DNA of 64,000 nt, taken from assembly GCF_019925205.1 (NCBI RefSeq), contig NC_083567.1, forward strand, positions 9,114,001 to 9,178,000. The letters run 5' to 3'. Below are positions 11,501-23,600 of this stretch, piece after piece; the stretch's first letter is position 1; each line of letters opens with the position of its first letter. Made by a program: the position numbers and the translations under genes. Under the pieces are notes generated by a model. That model was not told where the DNA came from, did not search any database, and saw nothing but the letters and a program-made list of their open reading frames with translations. The DNA comes from Metopolophium dirhodum. Taxonomy: Eukaryota > Arthropoda > Insecta > Hemiptera > Aphididae.

Positions 11501-12840
11501 TTGGCTAATGTTAAAATCATAAAAAAAAATTGAAGGAGGGTGTTGGCGCCCGCAGGCAAAAGCATGTTAGAAAACAAAAAAAAAAATTATACTGTAGGAA
11601 AACACATTACAAAGTCCAACCTAAAACGTCTAGAATCTTAAACAGAAAAAACTATTCAAAATATTTAGTTCATTAAAGAAGGATTTTTCATAGGGCACCG
11701 AGTTATCAATGTTTAAAAAGTATATACGAAAAATTCAACTAGCGTTACATTACAAAAAAAAAATTGAAAGAGGGTGTTGGCGCCCTCATGCAATTGCAAT
11801 TTCAGGAACCAAAAAAAAAATGTAGAAGAAATTAAATAGTAGGAACACACATTACAAAGTACAAACTTAAATGCCCAGACTCATAAAAAGAAAAAAAAAT
11901 TAGTTCATTAGAGATGGATTATTCGTATGGCACCAGATTATCAATATTTAAAAAAATCAGCCAATGTTAAAATCATAAAAAAAAATTGAAGGGAGGTGTT
12001 GGCGCCCGCAGGCAAATGCATTTTAGAAAACCAAAAAAAAAAATAGCAGAAGAAATTAAATCGTAGGAACACACATTACAAAGTACAAACTAAAATACCC
12101 AGAGTCTTAAACAGAAAAAACTATTCAAAATATTTAGTTCATTAAAGAAGGATTTTTCATAGAGCACCAGGTTGCCAATGTTTAAAAAATGTATACAATT
12201 TCATTACCTAAAGATAAATTCATAAAAAAAAATTGAAAAGAAGATGTGGGCGCCAGCAGGCAAATGCGTTTTAGAAGACAAAAAAAATTTTAGATGGCAC
12301 TGGCTTGTCAGTGTTTAAAAAATCTTACAAAAAGATCAATAGGATTAAATAACATAAAAAAAATGTTGAGAGTTTCAAAAAAGAGTTGAGCACGGAAGCC
12401 TGTAGGAAAATTAACATCATAAAGCATACACAAATGAGATAAAATTAAACATTTAGTATTCTCTGAAGACTCACATATTTGAAAATATTCATATTAAAAA
12501 TCAATTGAATTAAATTTATGAAAAAAAATTGATAGGGGAACGTGGGCACCCGCAGGCAAACGCATTTTAAGAGGCAAATAAAAAAATTTAAATAAATAAT
12601 ATGGCACCAGGTTGTAAATGTTTTAAAAAAAGAAATATATAAAAAAATCAAAAAAAGTTAAATATATAAAAAATTAAATTGAATGGGGAGCGTGAGAGAA
12701 CCTAGCCAGCCTCTTTTCAAATTATATAGTATGTACACAGCTACTCCCAGGTATAGCCGGTTATTGTCGAAAAATATTTATACAAAAAAATCTACTAGAG
12801 TTCAATGAATCGAAAAAGAAAATTGTTTGAGAAACCTGGG
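8600..12840 (+). repeat. Degenerate tandem repeat array with a GTTGGCGCCCGCAGGC core
   Basis: At least twelve copies of a core close to GGTGTTGGCGCCCGCAGG followed by CAAATGCATTTTAGAAAAC occur in one orientation. They begin near 8771, 10381, 10602, 10849, 10986, 11233, 11394, 11530, 11763, 11986, 12231 and 12528, with a decayed one near 12673. Spacing is either about 136-161 bp or about 221-247 bp, so there are short and long unit forms. Long units add an ATACACATTACAAA...AACTAGAGTTACATAAC block. Each core is preceded by an A-rich run and ATTGAAGGGAGG. Copies decay toward the right end. The array is interrupted by element A at 8911-10377. No coding capacity was seen. Confidence 0.9.
8911..10377 (+). 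mobile_element. Element A, longest copy, inserted in the tandem array
   Basis: This roughly 1.47 kb dispersed element starts GTGGGTAAGTGGATGTC and ends CACTCAGAATCTAAAA. The sequence on both sides belongs to the same satellite unit (compare 8771-8910 with 10849-10988), so the element landed inside an existing repeat, in or next to its A-run. It contains an internal direct duplication: a TCAAAATTTGAACTTTAAAT block to an AAAACTGACAATG.CCGTAAAC block occurs at about 9210-9440 and again at about 9757-9975. A GATTCTGAGCG motif near 9019 faces a CACTCAGAATC motif at the 3' end, forming subterminal inverted repeats. No protein domain was seen, so it is probably non-autonomous. At least six related fragments lie elsewhere in the window. 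Confidence 0.7.
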
Positions 12841-13655
12841 TGAAATAACACTAACCAAAAGAATACGATGGAAGCTAAATACTGCAATACATGTTAACTA
12901 CAATCCAAAAACTAGGTATTGTTTACATTATAATAATACGAACAATTATTATGATCAGAAGTGTATCACCGTAATATATGTATAAGAAAATGTATAAAAA
13001 TGAATATAATTTATAAAGGATGCAAAGAAATTAAATAAGAAAAAGGTCCTGTACGGACTCTACTATGTGATTGTTATTTATGAAGGACATAAAATAATGT
13101 TTAATTTAAAATAATATTGTGTTTGGCTGGGTCCACAGTCAGTATTAAATTACGAACTATAAAGTCTAAATGCAAATAAAAACATAGTCAAATATCTATC
13201 TACATTTTATAATTTGTTGTGGTAAAAAAATCATTAATTAATATTGGCTGTATTTAAGTTTTTAATAACTATACTGGTACAACTCTAGCTGACAGTCTTT
13301 AAGACTGAGTTAAAAACTATGATAATTAGTTAACGACGTTAACGTCTAATTTCCTGTCCTATCCTCGCCTTATCTCACCTAACCAAATTAATAATATTTA
13401 AATATTTTCTTTCGTTGTTATGTTTACAATATCGAATACCTTGATAGTTAGTAGGAAAAGATCATCGCAAAGCTCACGACCAGTGATGATAGTCGTCTAT
13501 CATCACCATAGCTTTAACTAACCATAGGTTTACCTAACTAACCTTCGTATGACTTATTAGGAAACATTGAATAAAAAGATCCTGAGTTGCAGGTTGCTGA
13601 ACTTAAGTGTTTGATTATCAAGTTGATCCTTTGATTGTTGACACCTTAATCCATG
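12841..13655. other. AT-rich intergenic sequence
   Basis: Nothing recognisable beyond low-complexity AT-rich DNA. Confidence 0.35.
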
Positions 13656-13880
13656 CTATGGATGGAGCCCATAGATAATAAAGATATGGATAGGCCACGC
13701 CTATGTTCAATACATTTGAGGCCGCGTTCCCGGAGGGGAAGGCAATTGAGGCTCCTTTATATTGATAGTCGATACTCGATATAGGTATACTTTATTTGGC
13801 CTCAATTGTTCCCCTCGAAGACCGCTGATAAGACCATTATGTCCTATCCATATCTTTATTATCTATGGTGGAGCCATATC
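13656..13880. mobile_element. MITE-like inverted repeat, about 225 bp
   Basis: The left arm carries CATAGATAATAAAGATATGG and then GAGGGGAAGGCAATTGAGGC. The right arm is its imperfect reverse complement, with GAGGCC...CAATTGTTCCCCTCG and then CCATATCTTTATTATCTATGG. Arms are roughly 90-100 bp. The same ATAGATAATAAAGA tip occurs near 45564, 55160 and 56113, so this looks like a small transposon family. No clear target duplication was found. Confidence 0.65.
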
Positions 13881-15513
13881 CAGCTCACTCGTGTAAACAA
13901 TTTGAAACACATAAAAGCGATCAACGAGTCTCTATTAATGATTTATCAGCATCTATCCTCCCACAACACACACTTGGAGACAACACATGCACATGAAAAG
14001 TTTTTTTTAAAACAACATTTTTAATGATTTTTTTTAGCTTCATGTTTTTTTAAAAATACCAGGATAATGTCGAGCATGGGAGAGCAACTTTATAACTTAT
14101 TCAATTAATTTTATTTTGGACTTATTGAAACATGCTATGGAGGATGGCCCTTTTAGTCGTCCAGTGTCCACAAATATTTTAATTAATTATATGAAATCCC
14201 AGCCCTGTCCCCCATACTCTGATAGTAAAAGCCCAGCCCACCTTCATATTCTCTATGCAAAAAGTAAATTTAAGACAAATTTGTAAATCAATGCACGGTC
14301 TCTCTATTGTATTAATATTTGTGATTTCATTAGTTTTCAGTATTTTGTATAATTAGATTGGGAGAACTTAAGACAATATCATTTACACAAGACTGCGACT
14401 AACACAATCATACTTTGATAAAAGTATATGATATAAGTACCTTCTATATTTGAATTAATCGTTTTTTTTTCGGTACTTTATTGGTAAACGGCACTTTAAC
14501 TACGGTCCCTCGACCAACTGAGGCAACCTTGAGGAATTTCCTTTTAGGAAATTAATTAAATCCTCAAACATAACTCTTAATACAAGAGTTTGTAACTAAT
14601 ACAATCATAATATAATATGAGTATAGTACATCTTGTAATATTTTTTTATAATATTTACTGTTAGTGAAATATTAAGTTTGTATTTCTAATATAATATATT
14701 ATGTTATGATATTTATGGACGACACTTGCACCATGGCCCCTCGATATACTAATTTGGCGACCCGGCACATTTTAGATAAATTATTAAATACTTAATCAAG
14801 TCTTCCAATTTACTAAACATTTATATTTCGTAGATAATTTGAAGAAAAATTTGAAATTGAAGAGAGACTGTGTGAAATAACAAAATATGTGGTGGGAAAT
14901 GTACATTTGAACACCTGTTATAATGTATTTTATTGAACTTTAATTAATTTTTTATAATGTACTATAGTAAACATTTGAACATTTATTACAATATACGTAT
15001 ATTATACATAGATTTCAAGTATGATTTTTTTTAGTTTTTATTTTATAGTTACCTACTTACTAGAATACAAGACACTTTATTTTTATATTTTGAAGCAATA
15101 TATGTTTTGAATTATTTAGATCTGTATAAACTAAATTTCAGGCTTGTAGTTTAGTATTTAAAGTTTGTATGATCAGAGTCGTGGAACCAAATTTGTTCAG
15201 ACTCTACTAGAATGTTGTAATTAAATTAAACTTAATACATTTTCCTAATATTTTAACAGAAATTATAGAGCTAAAAATATAGAAATACCTATATTATGTT
15301 ACGGTCTATAGTTCATAGTTTTGTTTCATTTATAATAATAATGCTTTTTAATATACTTTTTCATAAATTAATATTTATTACAGTTGGCTTTTATGATTTG
15401 TTTGAACTATTAGTACGTATTTTTTTTGGGAGATCCCTATTATTACAACACCGTTACCAATATGCGTCTCACAGTACCCCAGTTCCCACTACAGATAAAT
15501 CATAACTTATTAC
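13881..15513. other. AT-rich intergenic sequence
   Basis: No gene, RNA or clear element boundary was found. Open frames here (for example at 13806-14024 and 15296-15505) are low-complexity and match nothing I know. Confidence 0.35.
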
Positions 15514-15864
15514 CAGGGCTGTGAATTAAATGCATTTACATGCTTTTTTGCTACACCGGATTCGGCCAAAATCTTATTTTACATAATATTTTTTTTGGTT
15601 AGTTCATATTAATTGCATGATTTCATGATTTCTTCGGTTCATCCATTTAGAAAAATAAATAGGTATCTACCTACCAAGTGTGTAAATAAAGAATTTTTTT
15701 TTATAAACCAATTTTAATTATTATTTATTAATTTAAAAAATTTTTAATAAATACGTTTTCATTCAGTATTTTTTTGAATGTGAAGTGCATATTTTGCCTG
15801 TTTTTAGTACATACATGCAGACAAATATTTAACACTTTTTCATTGCATTAAATTCACAGCCCTG
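15514..15864. mobile_element. hAT-type MITE, 351 bp
   Basis: The ends are inverted repeats of about 21 bp starting CAGGGCTGTGAATT on the left and ending AATTCACAGCCCTG on the right, with one mismatch. CAGGG-type ends point to the hAT superfamily. The eight flanking bases are CTTATTAC on the left and CTAATCAA on the right, a plausible but worn 8-bp target duplication (5 of 8 match). The AT-rich interior has no transposase. Confidence 0.75.
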
Positions 15865-16030
15865 CTAATCAATTTTACTTCCAATCATGATACCTACCAC
15901 AGTTAAGAGGACGTTATACCCGCATGTGTTGTCTCCGTCTTACAAGTGCGTAACATAGCAAATTTTATGCTCAGCCAAACACGTGTAGCTCCGTTAATTT
16001 AAAAATTAGAGTGAATTGACCTCTTATAAA

Positions 16031-16218
16031 ATCTAAAGGTAAGATTATTATCTAGGCAACCTCGTGGGCTTTTTAGTATATTTTAATTTTAAAGCGAGTT
16101 ATAAGTATTTTAAAATGTATAAAAAATTAACAATTTTAAAATACTCATAACTCGCGTTAAAATTAAAATATAATAAAAAGCCCATGAGGTCGCCTAGATA
16201 ATAATATTACCTTTAGAT
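16031..16218. repeat. Long near-perfect inverted repeat (fold-back element)
   Basis: The sequence begins ATCTAAAGGTAAGATTATTA and ends with the near reverse complement, TAATAATATTACCTTTAGAT. Arms of about 85 bp pair with few mismatches around a spacer of about 15-20 bp (around 16117-16133). Transcribed in either direction it would form a long hairpin. It is probably a palindromic MITE; a hairpin-RNA locus is an alternative that the sequence alone cannot decide. Confidence 0.85.
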
Positions 16219-16274
16219 GTCAAATGTCAAATCGTCAACAATCAACTGCTTCTTCAACTTGATAACACTTAAAA

Positions 16275-16407
16275 GGATGTCAGATTTTTAGCGCACCATT
16301 TATTTCTCCCTCTGACCCACGCACAATCATTTTAGTATTTTCTTAATCGTACATTTGGTATGCTACGCGTGGGTCAAAGATGGAACACAAATAGTGCGCT
16401 GACATCC
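16275..16407. mobile_element. MITE, 133 bp, with GGATGTCAG ends
   Basis: The left end GGATGTCAG...GCGCACCATTT is followed by TGACCCACGC. The right end GCGTGGGTCA is followed by AATAGTGCGCTGACATCC. The terminal inverted repeats are about 40-47 bp, with a short indel in the left arm. Only about 50 bp of spacer lies between. It starts 57 bp after the preceding fold-back element. Confidence 0.75.
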
Positions 16408-18842
16408 CAACCAGCAACAGATCTTTTTATTCTATCCTATAAGTCAAGGTTGTAAACCTATATCAACTGATAACGGTAGTTTCAGCCAAAGAGTCAAGTG
16501 GCCTTTGCAATTCAAGATCCTTTCCTACGTATTCGGCATTGTTAACATAACTATTCTACCTTTACACTTTTTCTTCCCCCGTCTATCACAGCTATATACA
16601 GGTTCAGCCACTTTCATTCCACACCTCCATAACAACCTTCCACACACTTCCTAATTCATATTCACTCAGTCTCTAGTTACCTACAAGTCGTCATACTTGA
16701 TTATCGGTGAAAATATTTAAATATCATTGAGCTAATTCCCTACTCGAAAGAATTAGTTAATAAAATATCATACCTGACCAATTTTCTAATTTTGAACACG
16801 ACTTTATTGATAGCCGGAATAGTGTTATACCAGTATAATTACAATACAAATAATTGAAATGTTTCGGGCAATACATCCCCTGATCAATGTTAAAAAAAAG
16901 GTATAAAAACCTACCTCCCTACTTATAAAAGAATTGCCTAATCATTGATTTCAAATTTTAAAAATTATTCTAAATAATAAATATTTACATTAGGTCTACC
17001 GCTTCAACAGAGTAGAAGGACAAGACTTACGTAATTATTTATTCTTCCGGCGAAACGCGTTCCTTTCGAGTGTATAATATTGTCTAGTGTCAGAGCTGTG
17101 CATCTCCGCCAAGGAAAATGCAGCGCGCGTCTTCATATCTCCGATCCAAAAGTTCAGTCTGGAAGTATTGAGATTAATGACATTTATAAAAATAGGCACC
17201 TAGTTTAATAACCAGAATGGAACGAAATATGTGAGTACGTATTGGAATCGCTGTTCGTCTCAGACGATTGTCATTTGCCATAGATTATTTATAATTATAA
17301 CCTCACCGTCCTAATCATAGAAAATATATATATGGTCCTAACCGATGGATGATGGATATTTTTACATTATCTTCAAAAAAACATTTATTTGTTTCTACTA
17401 GACGCAAATGTGGTAAATTGAATTCAAATTTATGATATAAATAACGATTTTTTTTTACTTGGTAACCATTCATTTATTACTTTGTTTATTAACAAATTCT
17501 AATTGATATAAAATAGTAATTGAATAAAAATAGTTTTATTGATCCCAATATTTAAAAATAATGTTTCGAATAAAATAATAAAAAAAATTTAAGAAATACC
17601 TATTAATTAATATGTATTACCTAACAAATTACAAAATAAATAAATTAATTCGTAGCTTAATAAAATGTCCGGAAAAATTAAAAGTCCAATTTAAACGAAT
17701 ATAAAATAGAATTTAGATAGGTGTATATAGGTAGTGTATTCGTTATATTTTGGGTTTCACCATAGCACATCAGTCAATCAGATGCTATTTAATATTTTAA
17801 AATAAAAAACTTCGACAGTAATTCCATATTGGCAAGTGTTGTTTTCTATAACTGAAGACCGAAGTTATAGTATCAAGCATAATGGGTACGTAAAAAAATA
17901 GAAATATAATTTAAGAAAATTACCTTTATTTAATTGTATTTAATTTTTTTTTAATAAGTTTTTATAATATTGACTTCAACCCATATAAATGTTCTTATTA
18001 AATTTTTTCAATTCGTTGATAATATATGAAACGAATTCTTTGCTTGGAAAGCAATGTTTAGAAAATTCAGAAAATGCAGTTCATATTTAAATCCGTGGCC
18101 TAATTATAAATAATAATTTCTGATGCATTGATGCTGAAGATTGAGGGAGGTGCACAATCAGCTGAAGCGTCAAGGTATGAAAATAAAAAATATTTATAAT
18201 TCATATTTATACCGATTTTCTACCGATTTATACAGATCTTCTATATTAATAATAATTATAAATATATAGCAATAACAAATCATTTTTGAGTAGCGGCCCA
18301 CCGGGAAAGTTCCCAGTATCCCGCCGACCCAGTCCGCCCCGGGTTAATATTGTAACCGAAAAATCTAAACAATCTATTATAAACACAGTTACTTTTTACA
18401 GATATTATAAGTTAAAATTTGGACGAAATTACATATTAAAACTAAAAAAAAACGATTTTAGTTATTTTGTTGTAATTTAAAAATAGTAAGTATTCGCGGA
18501 TTTATGAAACTTTTAGAGTATATTATTATAATTTATAGACACGATGACACTTTCAAATGTTATTATTTGGGCAAAAATGACTTTAACCTACAATTGTAGG
18601 TGCTAATGTCTAATAGTAAAATAAATTACTTTAATCTCAATATTATTTATTATTTAACGATGTCTTTGCTCAGAATCGTTTTTCGTTTGTTCGTTTTGTA
18701 TTTTAATAATTTATACATAGATATATTATTATTACTAATAATTATAGTAGGTGTGTTTGTTTCATTTCATTAATTGATTTAATACTATACCAATAAATTA
18801 TATATTAATTAATAATTTTTGAAACATTGTGTTCGAAAAAAT
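16408..18842. other. AT-rich intergenic sequence
   Basis: No gene is supported. A GC-rich patch at about 18290-18350 (CCACCGGGAAAGTTCCCAGT followed by GACCCAGTCCGCCCCGGG) looks like a transposon remnant rather than host coding sequence. A GCTCAGAATCGTTTTTCGTT motif near 18668 resembles element A subterminal sequence in the minus orientation. Confidence 0.4.
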
Positions 18843-20393
18843 AAAAATGTCGCAGTTAATGTTATTATAAATGTATAAGAAATCATATTTATTATTCGGT
18901 CAACTACAAAGAACGAGCATAGATTTTGCTTTGCAAAAAATATTATATTATTATATTCTGAATAGATACAATATTAGAATACATTGGTGTTTATTATAAG
19001 TATAACAACTAACGACTAAGTAAACATATTGTGTGTCTGTGTATGCACAATTGATATTTTTTATTTCCTATATGATGTGTTAGCTAGGTAAACACGTTCG
19101 CGAAGTTGGCGCACCTATTATTTAAATTACATTTTTTTTTTTATTAAATGTAGATTTATATATTTTGACTTGGCCATTTTTCATATAACTTGGGTTTTTT
19201 TTATCAGTCATTACCGTTATGAACATGCAGATGAAATCAGTTTTGCGATTTCATTTTTGCCAACTTTTGGTTAGTTTGCATGGCGTAAAAAATGTTTTCA
19301 TCACTTTTCGTGGTGCGAACAATTAAAATTAAAGTGCAGTTCTGACAAAATATATAATATAAATATTATACGTATGGTGACGGTATCAAGACTAATGGAC
19401 GTGTAAAACCTCCAATCACCGTTGATACTATATAATTAGGGTGGACTTATATCATGCAGACAAACTAATAACGGACTAAATATTGGCAAAAAAAAAATTC
19501 TTGGAAAGTCATATGTAGAGACGTAGGGTAACGTCCGAGCTTGCGCATAATGAAAATCATTGGCTTTTGTTTGATAACCAATTATAAAATTCTTGATCGA
19601 AACAGTTGCAAATCAGTTGATCGAAACAAATTCCCAGCTTCGAAAGCTAAAGGTAGTCGCCATAGTGACTTGCAAATGTTTGCCATAATCATTAGATTTC
19701 GAGTGATACCTATATTTGGAAGTTTTATGACAACTTGGGTGAGCTAACTATAAAACTCAAATCTCATAGTAGTCGTTCGGTTAACTTGCAAATTCTAAAT
19801 ACAAACGAGTTGGGCAGTTGGCCGTCTCATTATCACAGACTCTTATGCCCCCGTTTGATGCATGTGGGTTAAGATTGTTTGATGATAATTTTGTTTCAAA
19901 ATGTCATTGTATAATTATCATAAGTAGTAAGTCTAAATTATAAAATTTGAATGTATTTAGTATACTTACCCTGCCCATAAATATGAATAGAGCAATACAT
20001 AGAGGGCTAGGAGCTCTGCAGTCCTGGGCCCCGACAAAATTAAAACGTAACGCAGATAATATCGTTATATAACACACATAAAAACAATTGTAGAATTACG
20101 TTTAATTTTTTATTTATTAAAATCTTGTAACAATAACAACTTATAGGGAACATTGTATTTAGTTATCAAATCTCAAGTATAAATATTACAATTGTTATGA
20201 ATATTTAACTACAAAAAAATTTACAAACTTGAGATTTTGACAAATATTGTCAAAACTTTAACTTTTACAGTTAGTTTTTGATATTTTTAATAGTGGTAAT
20301 TAATTAACAACTCATGAAAAACCTTGTATCATAATGTTGTTGACTGTGTAAACATTTTTTTTTTGACATTCATAGCAAATGTATAATATAGTA
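18843..20393 (+). repeat. 1.55 kb dispersed repeat, copy 2
   Basis: This is a direct copy of 3959-5513, with scattered substitutions and a few short indels, for example a loss of about 15 bp near 20273 relative to copy 1. The related open frame here (19541-19747) has an ATG and differs from copy 1 at only a few residues, but no domain is recognisable. The right end lies about 230 bp beyond the stop codon of the esterase gene. Confidence 0.85.
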
Positions 20394-20625
20394 GTGGATG
20401 TTTTTTTTTAATTCTTATATGACGGCTTGAGTAACTTAAGAGAAGATCCAACCAAGGCTAATTCAGCGTGAATTTAACAAAAACCTGTTTAATATCAATT
20501 AAATAAAAAATTATTTAAAATAGTATTCGAATAAAAAAAGTATTTGAATACTTTACAAAACTATGTGTAGGTATATATTATAATTAATAAGTACGATTGA
20601 AGACAATAATTATTTTTGTTATCGC

Positions 20626-23600
20626 CTAAACAGTGGATTCCGATATCTCTTGCCAAAGACGTAATCTGTTGCTGTTTATGATCCCTTCAGCCATCCGTGT
20701 CCTGTCACCATCTATTGATAGATATTTTGGGTCACTTGCGCTCGCGTTAATCCATTTGAAACTTAAATCCGATGAATTTGGATCACTAAAATCAAACCAA
20801 ATCGAACGTGTTAATTCGCTTTACATAATTATACACATCCAGTCACATTGTGACAGAATCATAATGTTAATAAACTATACGAATTCAAAAGGTTCATCAA
20901 CATACCCCGATTTCGCGAAATTGGACCACATCTTACCCATAATCTTACACATTTCGAGTTCCGGAGAGTTGGGTTTTGGAACAACCCCAGATAGTTTACC
21001 ATGGAACAAATAATTAATGTCGTCCGCATGGCATGCGCCTACATGCGAAATAGAAAATTTTTTAAATCGTTATTCAGTCAATATATTGTTTTTTGCTGGG
21101 CTCTATCAGATATAGTGAAACAAGTTTTAACGTAATTTAATGTAAATATAAGTGGTACCTACTTTTTATTTTTTTTTTATTGAAGTATTCTACAATCTAA
21201 ACATGTTCTTAGTATAATAAACAGGTTTGATGAGTGACGAGTAAGAATGATATGATAATAAGATTAGGTAAGGTACCCAGTGGTAACACCCTATACATAT
21301 AAGTGGTACCTACTTAAGAGTTAAGACACTATATTTTGAAATTTGAATTAAAATATTTACCTGTGGGTTAATGTAAGTTTTTTAATAACAGCCCAAATGT
21401 TTCTTTCATCACGATTAAGTTTTCCAAATCAGAATAAATACATACATTTACCTAACATTTTGATTTAGGTAAAAACAAACGTTTAAAAATATTTAAATTT
21501 AAAGAAAAGTGTACACAGATAGATTTATCGATTGGGATAACGATGAATAGACTTTTCGACAAAGGTAATACTATTATAATAACCTTTTAAGGTGTGCCGA
21601 AGAGCTGGTCTCGTAGCAAAAACCATGTTTTTGACAGCGTTAAGTTCGCCGTCGAATTTGAATTCGTATTTGTAAACCGCTGCGACGTCTTGTTTCAGGA
21701 AATGATCGAAGCCGCGATAGAAGTCTTTGACAAATAATACGTCACTGTGCAGCTGCGTGTAGATATAACTATATAATTATTACGTGTCTATAGAATCGTA
21801 GTTTTTTACGACAAATAACAAGATTAATTTAAATGTAATTTTTTTAATAATCTATCATATTTTATGAATATTTATGTAATTTATTTATATTTATAATTTT
21901 CGATTAATTATTACCAATACATTGTGCTTACGTGACATATGTGTTCCATTTTTGTTGTTTCAGATTCAATATTACATTTATTGAAATAAAAATCTTTTAT
22001 TTTAGTTATAACTTCAGTGCTGTACCGATTTTTACACAGTTTTGATATTTCATCTGTTATGCGATCATCAGAAAATTGACTTAATCTGTACTCTACATGT
22101 GAAAACATTACAATATTATAAAACTTTGCAAATATTACTAAACATTTGTCTTTTTAAATTTCTGGTTTATTTAAAGACATCTTAGATCTACGAATATTAA
22201 TTAAACAAGTAAAAAGTAAAAACGGTCACTTTTTTTATTAACTCTCAATCAATATAATACATGTTAACGTGTATAATAGTACCTACTGTTATCTATAAAA
22301 ATATATTTTTAAATACTTTTTTTTTAAATTATTATTACTCTTAAAGAACTACAGCTCATCTTTGTATTAGTATTATTGTATGAAATATTTTTGTTTATTT
22401 TTGTAGGTACCTATATTTGGTTGCATTGCATTATACAAGAATTATGTTAGGTATAACTCATAACTAATATTTTTAGTTATTTAAAAAATGTATATTGAGT
22501 ATGTTCTCAGATGAAATATAATTAAATAATATTAGGTATTCATATTATTATTATTAATATAATTTAATTAAAAATATATTTACCAATTAATGCTATCATT
22601 CCTTCCATATTGTTAAGTCCAATAATTACGGGTACTGGAGATGTATCGTGAACTAATTGTAAAGGATGAGCCGGTAAAAATGGATTACTGACCGTGACAC
22701 TTTCGATAGATGGTACGAACTTGTAATCCAGAAAATCTGTTTCATCCTTTAAAAATAAATAATAATTAATAATATTATCTATACCTAGCGAAATACGGTA
22801 ATACCTAATTATTTTACATAATTAGCCGAGGTAGTCGTCACACATGCACATATTAATATATTATTAAAATATCTTCACGTAGCTCAAAGACGGAAGTTAT
22901 TCTAACTGTAAACAAGATCGAACATCTCGGAATAAATAACTGCAGAACATTCGTCAATGTTTGAAAATTAGTTATTACTTATTTTGTTAAAATAAGTAAA
23001 CATAGCCACTGTGTTGAGTCCATACTATATCGTACTACGTGCATATTTTGACTAATTTACACAACACTGCCCACTGGCATAGTGGCATTTAGGTAATAAA
23101 TGCTAGTTATAAGCATACATATTAATTCATTGTGTTTGTGTATTATTATTATACACATTAATTAATTACATTTTTATTGTTTGATTAACCTAAAGTCCTA
23201 AACATATTAATGTTCTCCACTCGAAACACGTATAGGTACAGTTACAGTACAGTATTACAGTACCTACTTAATATTTTCCTTCGTGTTCATATACCTAGCC
23301 ACCTAGGTACCTGTGAAGAAACTCATTAAAACGCAATATGTACAAACCTTGAATTTAGTTTCTTTCACCAAATCAACGGCAGGTACGTTTTTTAAGTATT
23401 TTACTATTTCCTCGGGATCATTACTTAAACATCCTAAATTATAGGCCAACTTAAAGGCCGCAACTCTGTGATTTTCATTTAACGCCCATGGATTTAATGC
23501 ACATCCACTTTGCATAATTGCTTTTTGAAATAAACCTAAAACAAAAACAAATGAAAAATGTTAACGGTTATCATCGTGTTTTGTTATCTAACGTCGATTA

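Noticed and set aside
8600..12840. CRISPR-like array of spaced repeats
   Set aside because: The spacers are themselves repetitive, unit lengths exceed 130 bp, and the context is a eukaryotic genome. This is a tandem repeat.
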